A DNA stretch of 36,382 nt from Rhodococcus aetherivorans (GCF_011058165.1 NZ_JAALEG010000065.1:1-36382); one strand, 5' to 3'. Counted from the stretch's first letter, positions 16,775 to 24,372 are shown. Translations and numbers: made by a program. Notes: generated by a model not told the origin, from the letters alone.

Positions 16775-17199
16775 GCGACTGCGTGTTCTGCGCGATCGTC
16801 GCCGGCACCGCGCCGGCGAGCATCGTGCTGGACGAACCGGACGTGTTGGCGTTCATGGACATTCGCCCGTTCACACCGGGACACCTGCTGGTGATCCCGA
16901 AGCGTCACGCGTCCGGTCTCGCGCACCTCGATCCGCAGGACGGCGCGCGGGTGTTCGACGCGGGCCGGCGCATCGCCACCGCACTGCGCGCGAGTTCGCT
17001 CCCGATCGAGGGGGTCAACCTCTTCCTGGCCGACGGCGTCGCCGCCGGCCAGGAGGTGTTCCACGTGCACCTGCACGTCGTTCCGCGGCGTCGCGGCGAC
17101 GGGTTCGGGCTGCGGGCGGTGCCGCGCACGCCGAACCGCACCGTACTCGACGGGACCGCCGAGACGATCCGCGCGGCGCTGAGTGTGGGTTCCGATTGA
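16771..17199 (+). CDS. HIT-family hydrolase (second copy)
   Basis: 142-residue histidine-triad protein of the HINT/Ap4A-hydrolase-like branch. N-terminal CVFCAIV (Cys4, Cys7) is the zinc knuckle often seen in HIT proteins, GHLLVIPKRHASGLAHL is the conserved strand-helix, and FHVHLHVVPR holds the triad His98/100/102. It differs from the HIT protein at 10227 in having this Cys pair. The GTG overlaps the TetR stop (GTGA). The stop codon touches the stem of a strong terminator. Confidence 0.93.
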   Translation: MSDCVFCAIVAGTAPASIVLDEPDVLAFMDIRPFTPGHLLVIPKRHASGLAHLDPQDGARVFDAGRRIATALRASSLPIEGVNLFLADGVAAGQEVFHVHLHVVPRRRGDGFGLRAVPRTPNRTVLDGTAETIRAALSVGSD

Positions 17200-17230
17200 G
17201 GCCGGGTGAATCCTCCGGACTCACCCGGCC
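17200..17230. terminator. Bidirectional terminator hairpin between convergent genes
   Basis: Perfect 10-bp inverted repeat GGCCGGGTGA (17200-17209) / TCACCCGGCC (17221-17230) with an 11-nt loop. It begins right after the HIT stop codon, and its right arm includes the stop of the convergent small TM protein, so it can serve both. No U-tract, as usual in these genomes. Confidence 0.8.
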
Positions 17231-17409
17231 AGATCGTCCGGGCCCACTTCGTCGTCACGCCACGCCGACGCGCTGACGCCCTGGCCCGACCGCAGCCACA
17301 GGATGCCAACGGTCAGGGCCGAGGCGAGCGAGCCGACGAGGACGACAGCGCGGCCGGAACGTCCGCGCCTGCGGAGCCGGCTCACCGGGGAACGGGAGGA
17401 ATCGGTCAC
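17221..17409 (-). CDS. Small single-pass membrane protein, function unknown
   Basis: 62-residue protein: a basic cytoplasmic N-terminus (SRLRRRGRSGR), one hydrophobic segment AVVLVGSLASALTVGILWL (~27-45), and a short acidic tail (WRDDEVGPDD). The GTG at 17409 is preceded by GAGGGAGGAT, a good ribosome-binding site. I do not recognise a family; positive-inside topology predicts the N-terminus in the cytosol. Confidence 0.65.
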   Translation of the reverse strand: MTDSSRSPVSRLRRRGRSGRAVVLVGSLASALTVGILWLRSGQGVSASAWRDDEVGPDDLAG

Positions 17410-17775
17410 CGCACCATCCTCCCTCATCCCTGATGCGGCGGACATGTGCCCGATGGGCGCCTGCCCCGGCCGGCGACTGCATTGCCCTCGTCTCCCGGGC
17501 GCGGGAGACTGTCTGTGGACGGCGACCCGGCGAGTCGCAGGCGTTCGAGGAGGCGGTCGTGGAGTTGCAGATCGCGGCGGTCGACGAGCCGGACGACATG
17601 AACGTCGTCGGGAGATCGCCGGGATGATCGACGGGCGGCCGCCTGCCCGCGTGGAGTCGAGTTCCGACGTCGCCGACCGTAAAGCCCTGCTGCGCACGAT
17701 CGGCTACAAGCTGTGAGCGGCCCCGTGCCGGACCGTCGGTAACCGGGTGCCGAGCCCGCGCGAGAGGAGACGACC
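17410..17775. other. 366-bp stretch without a convincing gene; possible decayed fragment
   Basis: Holds the promoter side of the small TM gene, a perfect hairpin at 17490-17509, and two plus-strand fragments in different frames. One ends VELQIAAVDEPDDMNVV near 17627; the other runs IDGRPPARVESSSDVADRKAL to a stop at 17716. Read together they look like the C-terminal end of a frameshifted gene, but I cannot name it and chance ORFs are common at this base composition. The ribosome-binding site of the following hydrolase closes the stretch. Confidence 0.4.
17490..17509. other. Perfect 8-bp hairpin with GGCG tetraloop
   Basis: GTCTCCCG (17490-17497) / CGGGAGAC (17502-17509). Could be a terminator without a U-tract or a protein-binding palindrome; nothing adjacent decides. 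Confidence 0.5.
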
Positions 17776-18975
17776 GTGTCCGCTCGAAAGTCCGTACATC
17801 CGGGGATTCACGGATACGCGCGCAGCGACTTCGCGGCCGTACGGCAGGCGTTCGCCGAGAACTTCGCCCGCCGTGGGGAGTTGGGCGCTGCCTGCTGCGT
17901 CTACTACCGCGGCGAGAAGGTGGTCGATCTGTGGGGCGGGGTACGGGACAAGGCGACCGGCGAATCCTGGGAACGGGACACCATGACGCTGGTGTTCTCC
18001 GCCACGAAGGGGATGGCCGCCATGACCGTCGCGCTGGCCCATTCCCGTGGATGGCTCGATTTCGACGAGCGCGTCTGCACCTACTGGCCCGAGTTCGCGC
18101 AGAACGGCAAGGAACGGATCACCGTCCGCCAACTGCTGGCCCACCAGGCCGGGCTGTTCGGTTTCGACGAGCCGGTGGATGTCGGGGTCATCGCCGATCC
18201 GGACCGGCTGGCCGCGATCATGGCTCGCCAGAGACCGGAGTGGGAGCCGGGGGCGCGGCAGGCCTACCACGCGATCAGCCTCGGCTTCTATCAGGGTGAA
18301 CTCGTTCGCCGGGTCGACCCGCAGCACCGCACGCTGGGGCAGGTCTTCCAGGACGAGATCGCGACCCCGCTGGGGCTGGAGTTCTACATCCGTCTCCCGG
18401 CCTCCGTTCCCGACGCCCGACTTGCCCCGCTGGTGATGCGGAACCCCTTCCTGAACCTCGCTGAGCTGTCGCCGCGGCTGTTTCCGGCGTTCCTGAACAA
18501 GCGGTCGGTGTTCTACCGCTCGCTGGTCGCCAACCCGGGAACGCTCGTGGCAATGGACGCGGACACGATCTACGCACGCGATCTGGAGGCACCGTCCGGC
18601 GGAGGCGTGGGCACGGCACGCGCCCTGGCGCACGCCTACGGCGTCCTGGCCGCCGGCGGTGCGGAACTCGGCATGCGCCCGGACACGCTGCACGAACTGA
18701 CGGCCCCGCCGGTGCCGCCCCGGAACGGATTCCACGACGCGTGCATGCTCGGGGACATCCGGTTCTCCCTCGGTTTCATGCGCCCGAGTCCCGACTGGTC
18801 TTTCGGCGGGCCCCGGTCGTTCGGCGCGCCCGGTGCCGGCGGCTCCTTCGGCTACGCCGATCCGGATGCCGGGATCGGCTACGGCTACGTCTGCAACCGC
18901 ATGGGCAAGTCTCGAAACGATCCGCGCGACGTCGCTTTACGTGCCGCGATGACCCGCGCCGTAACGTCGACCTGA
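17776..18975 (+). CDS. EstB/LipD-type serine hydrolase (class C beta-lactamase fold)
   Basis: 399-residue penicillin-recognising-fold esterase. The SxxK motif is SATK at 75-78 (Ser75 nucleophile, Lys78 general base), preceded by WGGVRD and GESWERDTMTLVF. The second-motif tyrosine is Tyr164 (ARQAYHAISLGFYQGELVRR), and ITVRQLLAHQAGL is the family's connecting helix. The C-terminus has FGAPGAGGSFGYADPDAGIGYGYVCNRM, the third-motif strand. No signal peptide, so it is probably a cytosolic lipase/esterase, not a periplasmic beta-lactamase. GAGAGGAGA precedes the GTG. Confidence 0.92.
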   Translation: MSARKSVHPGIHGYARSDFAAVRQAFAENFARRGELGAACCVYYRGEKVVDLWGGVRDKATGESWERDTMTLVFSATKGMAAMTVALAHSRGWLDFDERVCTYWPEFAQNGKERITVRQLLAHQAGLFGFDEPVDVGVIADPDRLAAIMARQRPEWEPGARQAYHAISLGFYQGELVRRVDPQHRTLGQVFQDEIATPLGLEFYIRLPASVPDARLAPLVMRNPFLNLAELSPRLFPAFLNKRSVFYRSLVANPGTLVAMDADTIYARDLEAPSGGGVGTARALAHAYGVLAAGGAELGMRPDTLHELTAPPVPPRNGFHDACMLGDIRFSLGFMRPSPDWSFGGPRSFGAPGAGGSFGYADPDAGIGYGYVCNRMGKSRNDPRDVALRAAMTRAVTST

Positions 18976-18976
18976 G

Positions 18977-19003
18977 CCGGGGCGGTCGCGTACCCGGCCC
19001 CGG
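18977..19003. terminator. Candidate terminator between convergent hydrolase and MFS genes
   Basis: CCGGGGC (18977-18983) / GCCCCGG (18997-19003), 7-bp stem with a 13-nt loop, starting 1 nt after the hydrolase stop. No U-tract. Confidence 0.45.
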
Positions 19004-19049
19004 GGGGAATCGATCGAAAGACCCCTCCGGACAAGGTGTTCGGCGGATG

Positions 19050-20420
19050 TCAGGCCTTCGACAGCGCCGTCGGGTGGGGTTCGGTGTCGACGCCGGGGAT
19101 GCCGCGCCCGCGCAGGGAAGCCCCGGCCGTCTCTGCCACGAAGTACAGCGCGACGAGGCCGACGACGCATGCCCCCATCATGTAGAAGGCGGGCACCAGG
19201 TCGTTGCCGGTCCGTTCCACCAGCCACTCGTTGACCGCCGGTGCGGTCCCGCCGAACAGCGACGTCGAGACGTTGTAGGCGATCGCGAAGCCGGCGAAGC
19301 GCACGTGGGTGGGGAACATGGCCGGGAATGTCGCCGAGATGGTCGACAGCTGCAGGACGTACAGCAGACCGAGGACGGTGAACGCGACGATCGCCCACCC
19401 GAAGCTGATGCTCATGAGCTTGTACATGGGAACCGCGAAGAGCAGCAGGCCGCCCATCGAGATCGTCCACATCGGCTTGCGGCCGATCCGGTCGGACAGG
19501 GCGCCCGCGAACGGGATGACGGCCATCATCGCGAGCTGGCCGATCACGACGAGGAACAGCGACGCGGTGCTCGACAGTCCGATGCGGTTCTCGAGGTAGG
19601 TGGGCATGTAGCTCAGCAGGGTGTAGTTGCAGACGTTGAGGGCGACGACCAAGCCCATCAGGGTCAGGATGGGCCGCCGGTACCGCACGAGCAGGTCCTT
19701 GAACTGCGTGCCGGTGTCGTGCTCGACGGCGCCCTCGGCTTCGAGTTCCCGGAACACCGGGGTGTCGTCGAGCCTGGACCGCAGGTACAGGCCCACCAGG
19801 GCGAGCGGTCCGGCGACGAAGAACGGCAGACGCCAGCCCCACGTGCTCATGAACGCGTCGGTGGAGACCAGGTCGACGAACAACACGATGAGCGCGCCGA
19901 ACGAGAACCCGCCGAGGGTGCCGAACTCCAGGAAGCTGCCGAAGAACCCGCGCTTGCGGTCGGGGGAGTACTCGGCCATGAACGTCGCGGCGCCGCCGTA
20001 CTCGCCGCCGGTCGAGAAGCCCTGGATCATGCGCAGCAGAACCAGCAGCAGCGGCGCCCAGAACCCGATGGACGCGTATGACGGGACGGCGCCCAGCAGG
20101 ACGGTCGCGGTGCCCATCAGGATGATCGTGAGCGCGAGCACCTGCCGGCGGCCGAGGCGGTCGCCGAGGGGGCCCCACACCAGCCCGCCGAGGGGACGGA
20201 CGAGGAAGGACACGGCGAAGACGCCGAGGGTGAGCAGGGTTGCCGACTCGAGATCGTCGGGGAAGAACGCGTCGGCGATGTAGGTGGCGGTGTAGGCGTA
20301 CACGCCGTAGTCGAACCACTCGGTGAAGTTCCCCATGGCAGAGGCGCTGATGGCGCGCCGTAGATGCCCCGGTGGGACCTCCTGGGGCTCACCCTTCCGG
20401 CCGGCGTTGGTGGTGCTCAC
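19050..20420 (-). CDS. MFS transporter, metabolite:H+ symporter (MHS/ProP-like) family
   Basis: 456-residue, 12-helix permease. The N-terminal signature ISASAMGNFTEWFDYGVYAYTATYIA and the loop 2-3 motif GPLGDRLGRRQVLALTIILMG are typical of the MHS family (ProP, KgtP, ShiA). RMIQGFSTGGEYGGAATFMAEY is the helix-4/5 segment of the same family, and GALSDRIGRKP repeats the loop motif in the second half. These carry betaine, proline, dicarboxylates or aromatic acids with protons; the substrate is not assignable. GGGAAG precedes the GTG at 20420. A GlnR-like site lies 86 bp upstream, so import of a nitrogen compound is conceivable. Confidence 0.92.
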   Translation of the reverse strand: MSTTNAGRKGEPQEVPPGHLRRAISASAMGNFTEWFDYGVYAYTATYIADAFFPDDLESATLLTLGVFAVSFLVRPLGGLVWGPLGDRLGRRQVLALTIILMGTATVLLGAVPSYASIGFWAPLLLVLLRMIQGFSTGGEYGGAATFMAEYSPDRKRGFFGSFLEFGTLGGFSFGALIVLFVDLVSTDAFMSTWGWRLPFFVAGPLALVGLYLRSRLDDTPVFRELEAEGAVEHDTGTQFKDLLVRYRRPILTLMGLVVALNVCNYTLLSYMPTYLENRIGLSSTASLFLVVIGQLAMMAVIPFAGALSDRIGRKPMWTISMGGLLLFAVPMYKLMSISFGWAIVAFTVLGLLYVLQLSTISATFPAMFPTHVRFAGFAIAYNVSTSLFGGTAPAVNEWLVERTGNDLVPAFYMMGACVVGLVALYFVAETAGASLRGRGIPGVDTEPHPTALSKA

Positions 20421-20505
20421 GACACTTCCCTTCGTTCGGACAACCGTCCCTGCGTACCCACAGAGCGCACGCGGGATCCGGTCGATGCGACGATGGAGAG
20501 AGTTC

Positions 20506-20521
20506 GTTACTGTTCCGTAAT
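20506..20521 (-). promoter_or_regulatory. Candidate GlnR-type site upstream of MFS gene
   Basis: The minus strand reads ATTAC-GGAACA-GTAAC, matching the GTnAC-N6-GaAAC type of half-site pair (4/5 and 4/5) and an AC-N9-AC pattern. Located 86 bp upstream of the MFS start. Confidence 0.35.
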
Positions 20522-20587
20522 TGTTCTTCTGGGGTTTCCCGCATGGTGGACGCCGCCGCGCGCACGGGGGTGGGGGGTGCGAGCGGT

Positions 20588-21094
20588 TCAGTCGTGGTCC
20601 AGCGCGCCGGCCTTCAGCGCCGCGGCGTTGATGCGGGTGAGCACGTCGTGCAGTTCCTCCAGCTCGGCCAGGCTCACGCCGAGCTTGCGGACGACCGTCT
20701 CCGGGACCGTCGCGGCCCGCGCCCGCAGGGCCCGGCCTTCGTCGGTCAGGTCGACGACGAGTTGCCGCTCGTCCAGCGGGCTGCGGGTGCGGGTGATCAA
20801 CCCGGTCGACTCGAGCCGCTTGAGCAACGGCGACAGGGTGGGGGAGTCCAGCTGCAGGGCCCGGCCGATCTCCTTCACCGACATCGGGGCGTCGCCCCAC
20901 AGGGCCAGCATCACCAGGTACTGCGGGTGGGTCAGGCCGAGCGGCTCGAGCACCGGCCGGTACACCGAGAGCACCGCCCGGTTGGCGACGGCGAGCGCGA
21001 AGCAGACCTGACGGTCCAGGGCGAGCGGGTCGTCCGTCGCCCTCGCCGACCCGGCTTCGACCCCGGCCGACTGCGGGCGGGCCTCCGTGCTCAT
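20588..21094 (-). CDS. ohrR: MarR-family organic-peroxide sensor, OhrR-like
   Basis: 168-residue MarR regulator. LDRQVCFALAVANRAVLSVYRPVLEPLGLTHPQYLVMLALW closely follows the OhrR N-terminal region, with Cys31 at the position of the peroxide-reactive cysteine. The winged HTH (VKEIGRALQLDSPTLSPLLKRLESTGLITRTRSPLDERQLVVDLTDEG) is intact. OhrR represses the thiol peroxidase gene ohr; no ohr is in this window, so either it acts at a distance or on its neighbours. TAGCAT lies 7 nt before the ATG, again a leaderless layout. It is divergent from the Nit1C-type operon and upstream of the MFS gene on the same strand. Confidence 0.85.
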   Translation of the reverse strand: MSTEARPQSAGVEAGSARATDDPLALDRQVCFALAVANRAVLSVYRPVLEPLGLTHPQYLVMLALWGDAPMSVKEIGRALQLDSPTLSPLLKRLESTGLITRTRSPLDERQLVVDLTDEGRALRARAATVPETVVRKLGVSLAELEELHDVLTRINAAALKAGALDHD

Positions 21095-21101
21095 GGTCTC
21101 G

Positions 21102-21107
21102 ATGCTA
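21102..21107 (-). promoter_or_regulatory. -10 element (TAGCAT) for leaderless ohrR
   Basis: The complement reads TAGCAT-N7-ATG without a Shine-Dalgarno. Confidence 0.45.
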
Positions 21108-21204
21108 CCCAACCGGTGACCTGCCCACTGCGGTCGCCTGACACCCGCTGCCGCGCCTCCTCCCGGCGGCGGTGTTACGCGGCGATGACGGGATTCCGGC
21201 CGAT

Positions 21205-21253
21205 GTGAGCTCCACGAAATGCGGCGTTGTTCCAGGGGTGACCAACGCGAAAT
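21205..21253 (+). promoter_or_regulatory. Two GlnR-like half-site pairs upstream of the Nit1C-type operon
   Basis: GTGAG-CTCCAC-GAAAT (21205-21220) and GTGAC-CAACGC-GAAAT (21238-21253). Each matches the actinobacterial GlnR pattern GTnAC-N6-GaAAC at 8-9 of 10 positions; the two begin 33 bp apart, three helical turns. They lie 86-135 bp before the GTG of the first gene, a suitable place for activation under nitrogen limitation. Binding is inferred, not shown. Confidence 0.5.
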
Positions 21254-21339
21254 CGACTGCACGTCTACTGATTGCAGGCCGCAGCCGGGCGAGATCACCG
21301 GCGCGCCCGCCGAATCCACCGATCTCCGAGGAGAACTCA

Positions 21340-21864
21340 GTGACCGACATCGAGCAGACCATCGCCGACAACATCGCCAGGTCCCTGGCCGAGATCCCTC
21401 ATCCGGCACTGCCCAAGGGCACCAACCTCTACGGCTCGACCAAGATCTTCCCCGACTATCGGGCCGAGGACGGCGAGTGCTACTTCACCCTCGTGCACGG
21501 CATCGCCCACGAGTCGTCGGTGAGCTTCGTCGCGGTCCTGCAGGCCACGCGCGCGCTGCGCAAGGGCTTCGAGTCGGCCATCTACTTCTACGGCACCGGA
21601 GCGATGAATGCCGTTGCCACACGCGGCTTCCCGACGACAGGTGACAACGGGTTCCCGGGTGAGCAGAACATCAACGACGCGCTGACCACCTTCATCACGG
21701 AGGGCGGCCAGGTCTTCGTGTGCCGGTTCGGCCTCGCGCTGCACGGGCACCGGGAGGAGGACCTGATCGAGGGCGCCATTCCCGCCCACCCCCTGGACGT
21801 GCAGGACGCGATCATCCACTACGCCCGCAAGGGCGCCATCATCAACTCCACCTACATGGTCTGA
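21340..21864 (+). CDS. MSMEG_0572/Sll0783-family nitrogen-starvation protein
   Basis: 174-residue soluble protein that opens the operon. PALPKGTNLYGSTKIFPDYRAEDGECYFTLVHGIAHESSVSFVAVLQATRAL and the DsrE-like fold pattern (FESAIYFYGTGAMNAVA ... GGQVFVCRFGLALHG) are those of the MSMEG_0572/Sll0783 family. In Synechocystis, Sll0783 is induced by nitrogen starvation and needed for normal polyhydroxybutyrate accumulation; its chemistry is unknown. Cys residues are few, so a DsrE-type sulfur-carrier role is unsupported. GAGGAGA precedes the GTG at 21340. The next gene starts 11 nt after the stop. Confidence 0.88.
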   Translation: MTDIEQTIADNIARSLAEIPHPALPKGTNLYGSTKIFPDYRAEDGECYFTLVHGIAHESSVSFVAVLQATRALRKGFESAIYFYGTGAMNAVATRGFPTTGDNGFPGEQNINDALTTFITEGGQVFVCRFGLALHGHREEDLIEGAIPAHPLDVQDAIIHYARKGAIINSTYMV

Positions 21865-21875
21865 AGGGTGACACC

Positions 21876-22937
21876 ATGAGCGGTCTCTCGACCCGGGTCG
21901 ACCTGGCCGTCCGCGGCATCCGGTCCCTCGAGGCGCCGGTGCACAGGCGTTCCGGCGCCGGCCCGAGCGACGACGGGCACGTCCTGATCGGCGGGGTGGG
22001 CGGCGCGATCCCGATCCGGTCCGACAGCCCGTACACGGTGGACGGCACCCGGCTGCTGCTGGACGGAACGGACATGGGCCTCGACGTCGAGCCGGTGCGC
22101 CGGCCCAGGTTCTACGACCTGCAGACCGCGGACGGCGTCTCCTACGAGAAGATCGCCCGCCTGCACGGCGCCGACGTCCTGGCCACCACCGTGGTGCAGA
22201 CCTGTATCCGGTACGACCCCGACCAGCGCTGCCGCTTCTGCTCGATCGAGGCGTCGCTGGCGGCGGGTTCGACGGTCGCGGTCAAACGTCCCGAGCAGCT
22301 CGCCGAGGTCGCCGCGGCCGCGGTCCGCCTCGACGGGGTCACCCAGATGATCATGACCACGGGCACCTCCGCCGGGACGGACCGGGGCGCCCGCCACCTG
22401 GCCCGCTGCGTGCGCGCGGTCAAGGCGGCCGTGCCGCACCTCGCCGTCCAGGTGCAGTGCGAACCGCCCGGCGATCTCGCCACCCTCACCGACCTGCGCC
22501 GGGCGGGCGCCGACTCGATCGGCATCCACGTCGAATCCCTCGACGACGGCGTGCGCCGGCGCTGGATGCCGGGCAAGGCGGCGGTTCCGCTCGCCGAGTA
22601 CCGGGCGGCGTGGGCCGAGGCCGTGCGCGTCTTCGGGCGCAACCAGGTCTCCACCTACCTGCTCGTCGGACTCGGCGAGGACGCCGACGAACTCGTCGCC
22701 GGAGCAGCCGAACTCATCGCGATGGGGGTCTACCCGTTTGTGGTGCCGTTCCGGCCCCTCGCCGGCACCCTCGCCGTCGACGTCGACGGGGCGGCGGCCC
22801 CCGACGCGACGCTGCTCGAGGACGTCACCCGGCGCGTCGCCGCGCAGCTGCGGGCGGCGGGCATGGCCGGCTCCGACCAGAAGGCCGGATGCGCCGCGTG
22901 CGGCGCGTGCAGCGTGCTGCAGAACGCGGGAGGCTGA
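21876..22937 (+). CDS. Radical SAM protein, MSMEG_0568 family, with C-x8-C-x2-C cluster motif
   Basis: 353-residue radical SAM enzyme of the Nit1C cluster. The cluster-binding cysteines are in CIRYDPDQRCRFCSIE: Cys110, Cys119, Cys122, i.e. C-x8-C-x2-C, not the canonical C-x3-C-x2-C. Barrel strands follow (QMIMTTGTSAGTDRG, VQVQCEPPGDL, GADSIGIHVESLDD, VSTYLLVGLGED). The C-terminus ends with Cys339-x2-Cys342-x2-Cys345, which could bind an auxiliary cluster. The N-terminal ~80 residues are specific to this family. It presumably cleaves SAM to make a 5'-deoxyadenosyl radical; the substrate is unknown. One nucleotide separates its stop from the next ATG. Confidence 0.88.
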   Translation: MSGLSTRVDLAVRGIRSLEAPVHRRSGAGPSDDGHVLIGGVGGAIPIRSDSPYTVDGTRLLLDGTDMGLDVEPVRRPRFYDLQTADGVSYEKIARLHGADVLATTVVQTCIRYDPDQRCRFCSIEASLAAGSTVAVKRPEQLAEVAAAAVRLDGVTQMIMTTGTSAGTDRGARHLARCVRAVKAAVPHLAVQVQCEPPGDLATLTDLRRAGADSIGIHVESLDDGVRRRWMPGKAAVPLAEYRAAWAEAVRVFGRNQVSTYLLVGLGEDADELVAGAAELIAMGVYPFVVPFRPLAGTLAVDVDGAAAPDATLLEDVTRRVAAQLRAAGMAGSDQKAGCAACGACSVLQNAGG

Positions 22938-22938
22938 C

Positions 22939-24372
22939 ATGACATCCGAATCCGGTTCCCGGACCACCGAACTGTTCGACCCCGCGGTGCTCGCCGGTCC
23001 CGCACCGGCGCCGCCGCCCGGCTTCCTCGTGCGCGCGGCGGCCCACGCCGGCGACGTGGCCGCCTACCACCGGCTGCGCCGCGAGACGTTCGTGCTCGAG
23101 CAGGGACTGTTCGCGGGCAGCGACCGGGACGACCTCGACGACGATCCCCGCACCGTCGTCCTGGTCGCTGCCGCACCCGACGGCGCCGTCCTCGGCGGGG
23201 TGCGGCTCGCCCCGGCCACCGACGGCGTGGACCTCGGCTGGTGGACCGGCAGCCGCCTGGTCGTCGACAGCCGCAGCCGCCACGGCGGCGGCATCGGCCG
23301 GGCCCTCGTCCGCGCGGCCTGCGCGTACGCCGAGTCCCACGGCGTGCTGCGCTTCGACGCGACCGTGCAGGCACCCAACGAGCCGATGTTCACCCGACTC
23401 GGTTGGGTCCGCCGGGACGACGTCGTCGTCGCCGGTGCCCCGCATGTGCTGATGCAGTGGCCGCTCGACCGCATCGAACGGCTCGTCCGGTCCACGAAAT
23501 CGGTCCTGGCGCAGGTCTTGGCGCCGTTGGACCGGGATCCGGACGGGCTCGGTGGCAACGGGTTTCGTGGCGACGACGGTGCGCCCGTCCCCGGCAGCGA
23601 CCTCGTCGCGGCGTGCGACGCGATCGTGCCGGCGATGGTCCAGCGCGATCCCGAGTGGGCGGGCTGGTGCGCGGCCCTGGTCAACCTCAACGACCTGTCC
23701 GCGATGGGTGCGACGCCGGTCGGGATGCTCGACGCCGTCGGCGCCCCCAACCGCTCGGTGCTCACCCGCGTGCTCCGCGGGCTGGCGCACGCCGGCCGGA
23801 TGTGGAACGTGCCGATCCTCGGTGGCCACACCCAGCTCGGCGTCCCCGCCGCGCTGTCGGTCACCGCGCTCGGCGCGGCGGCCGAGCCGATCCCGGCGGG
23901 CGGTGGCTCCGCGGGCCACGACCTCCGCCTCACCGTGGACCTGCGCGGCCGGTGGCGACCGGGATACACCGGACAGCAATGGGATTCCACCTCGACGTGC
24001 ACGTCCGAGGAGCTCGCGCTGCTCGGGTCCTTCGTCCGCCGCGCGCGGCCGGCGGCGGCCAAGGACGTGAGCATGGCCGGACTCGCCGGCACCGTCGGGA
24101 TGCTGGCCGAAGCGAGCGGCGTCGGCGCCGTCCTCGACGTCGCGAGGATTCCCCGGCCGGCGGGCCCGACGATGGGCGACTGGATGGCGTGCTTCCCGGG
24201 CTTCGCGATGGTGACCGCGGACCGGCCCGGACGCCCCACGCCGCCGAGCGGACCGGCCGTGTCCGCGGTGTGCGGGGAACTGACCACACGACCGGGGGTC
24301 GGCCTGCGCTGGCCCGACGGCATGATCACGAACGCGGTGCACGGCACCGTCACAGGATTGGGAAGAGCATGA
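22939..24372 (+). CDS. GNAT acetyltransferase - AIR synthase-related fusion (MSMEG_0567 type)
   Basis: 477-residue two-domain protein. Residues ~28-180 are a GNAT fold: YHRLRRETFVLEQGLF, the acyl-CoA loop in SRSRHGGGIGRALVRAACAYAESHG (R/Q-x-x-G-x-G/A type), and FTRLGWVRRDDV. Residues ~185-477 resemble the PurM/ThiL/SelD ATP-binding superfamily: ALVNLNDLSAMGATPVGMLDAVG, ILGGHTQLGVPAALSVTALG and a glycine-rich C-terminus. In Nit1C clusters of cyanobacteria and pseudomonads the two parts are, as I recall, separate genes (the AIR-like part being Sll0787), so this is the actinobacterial fused form. The ATP-dependent substrate is unknown. It overlaps the nitrilase start (ATGA). Confidence 0.87.
   Translation: MTSESGSRTTELFDPAVLAGPAPAPPPGFLVRAAAHAGDVAAYHRLRRETFVLEQGLFAGSDRDDLDDDPRTVVLVAAAPDGAVLGGVRLAPATDGVDLGWWTGSRLVVDSRSRHGGGIGRALVRAACAYAESHGVLRFDATVQAPNEPMFTRLGWVRRDDVVVAGAPHVLMQWPLDRIERLVRSTKSVLAQVLAPLDRDPDGLGGNGFRGDDGAPVPGSDLVAACDAIVPAMVQRDPEWAGWCAALVNLNDLSAMGATPVGMLDAVGAPNRSVLTRVLRGLAHAGRMWNVPILGGHTQLGVPAALSVTALGAAAEPIPAGGGSAGHDLRLTVDLRGRWRPGYTGQQWDSTSTCTSEELALLGSFVRRARPAAAKDVSMAGLAGTVGMLAEASGVGAVLDVARIPRPAGPTMGDWMACFPGFAMVTADRPGRPTPPSGPAVSAVCGELTTRPGVGLRWPDGMITNAVHGTVTGLGRA

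Noticed and set aside
17776-18975. Antibiotic-resistance beta-lactamase
   Set aside because: No signal peptide and closer to EstB/LipD esterases; only the fold and SxxK are shared.
21172-21339. N-terminal extension of the MSMEG_0572-family gene
   Set aside because: The extension has no family similarity and would run through the GlnR-like sites; the GTG at 21340 has a strong ribosome-binding site.
21340-21864. DsrE-type sulfur carrier function for the first operon gene
   Set aside because: The fold is similar, but no conserved active-site cysteine pattern is visible.
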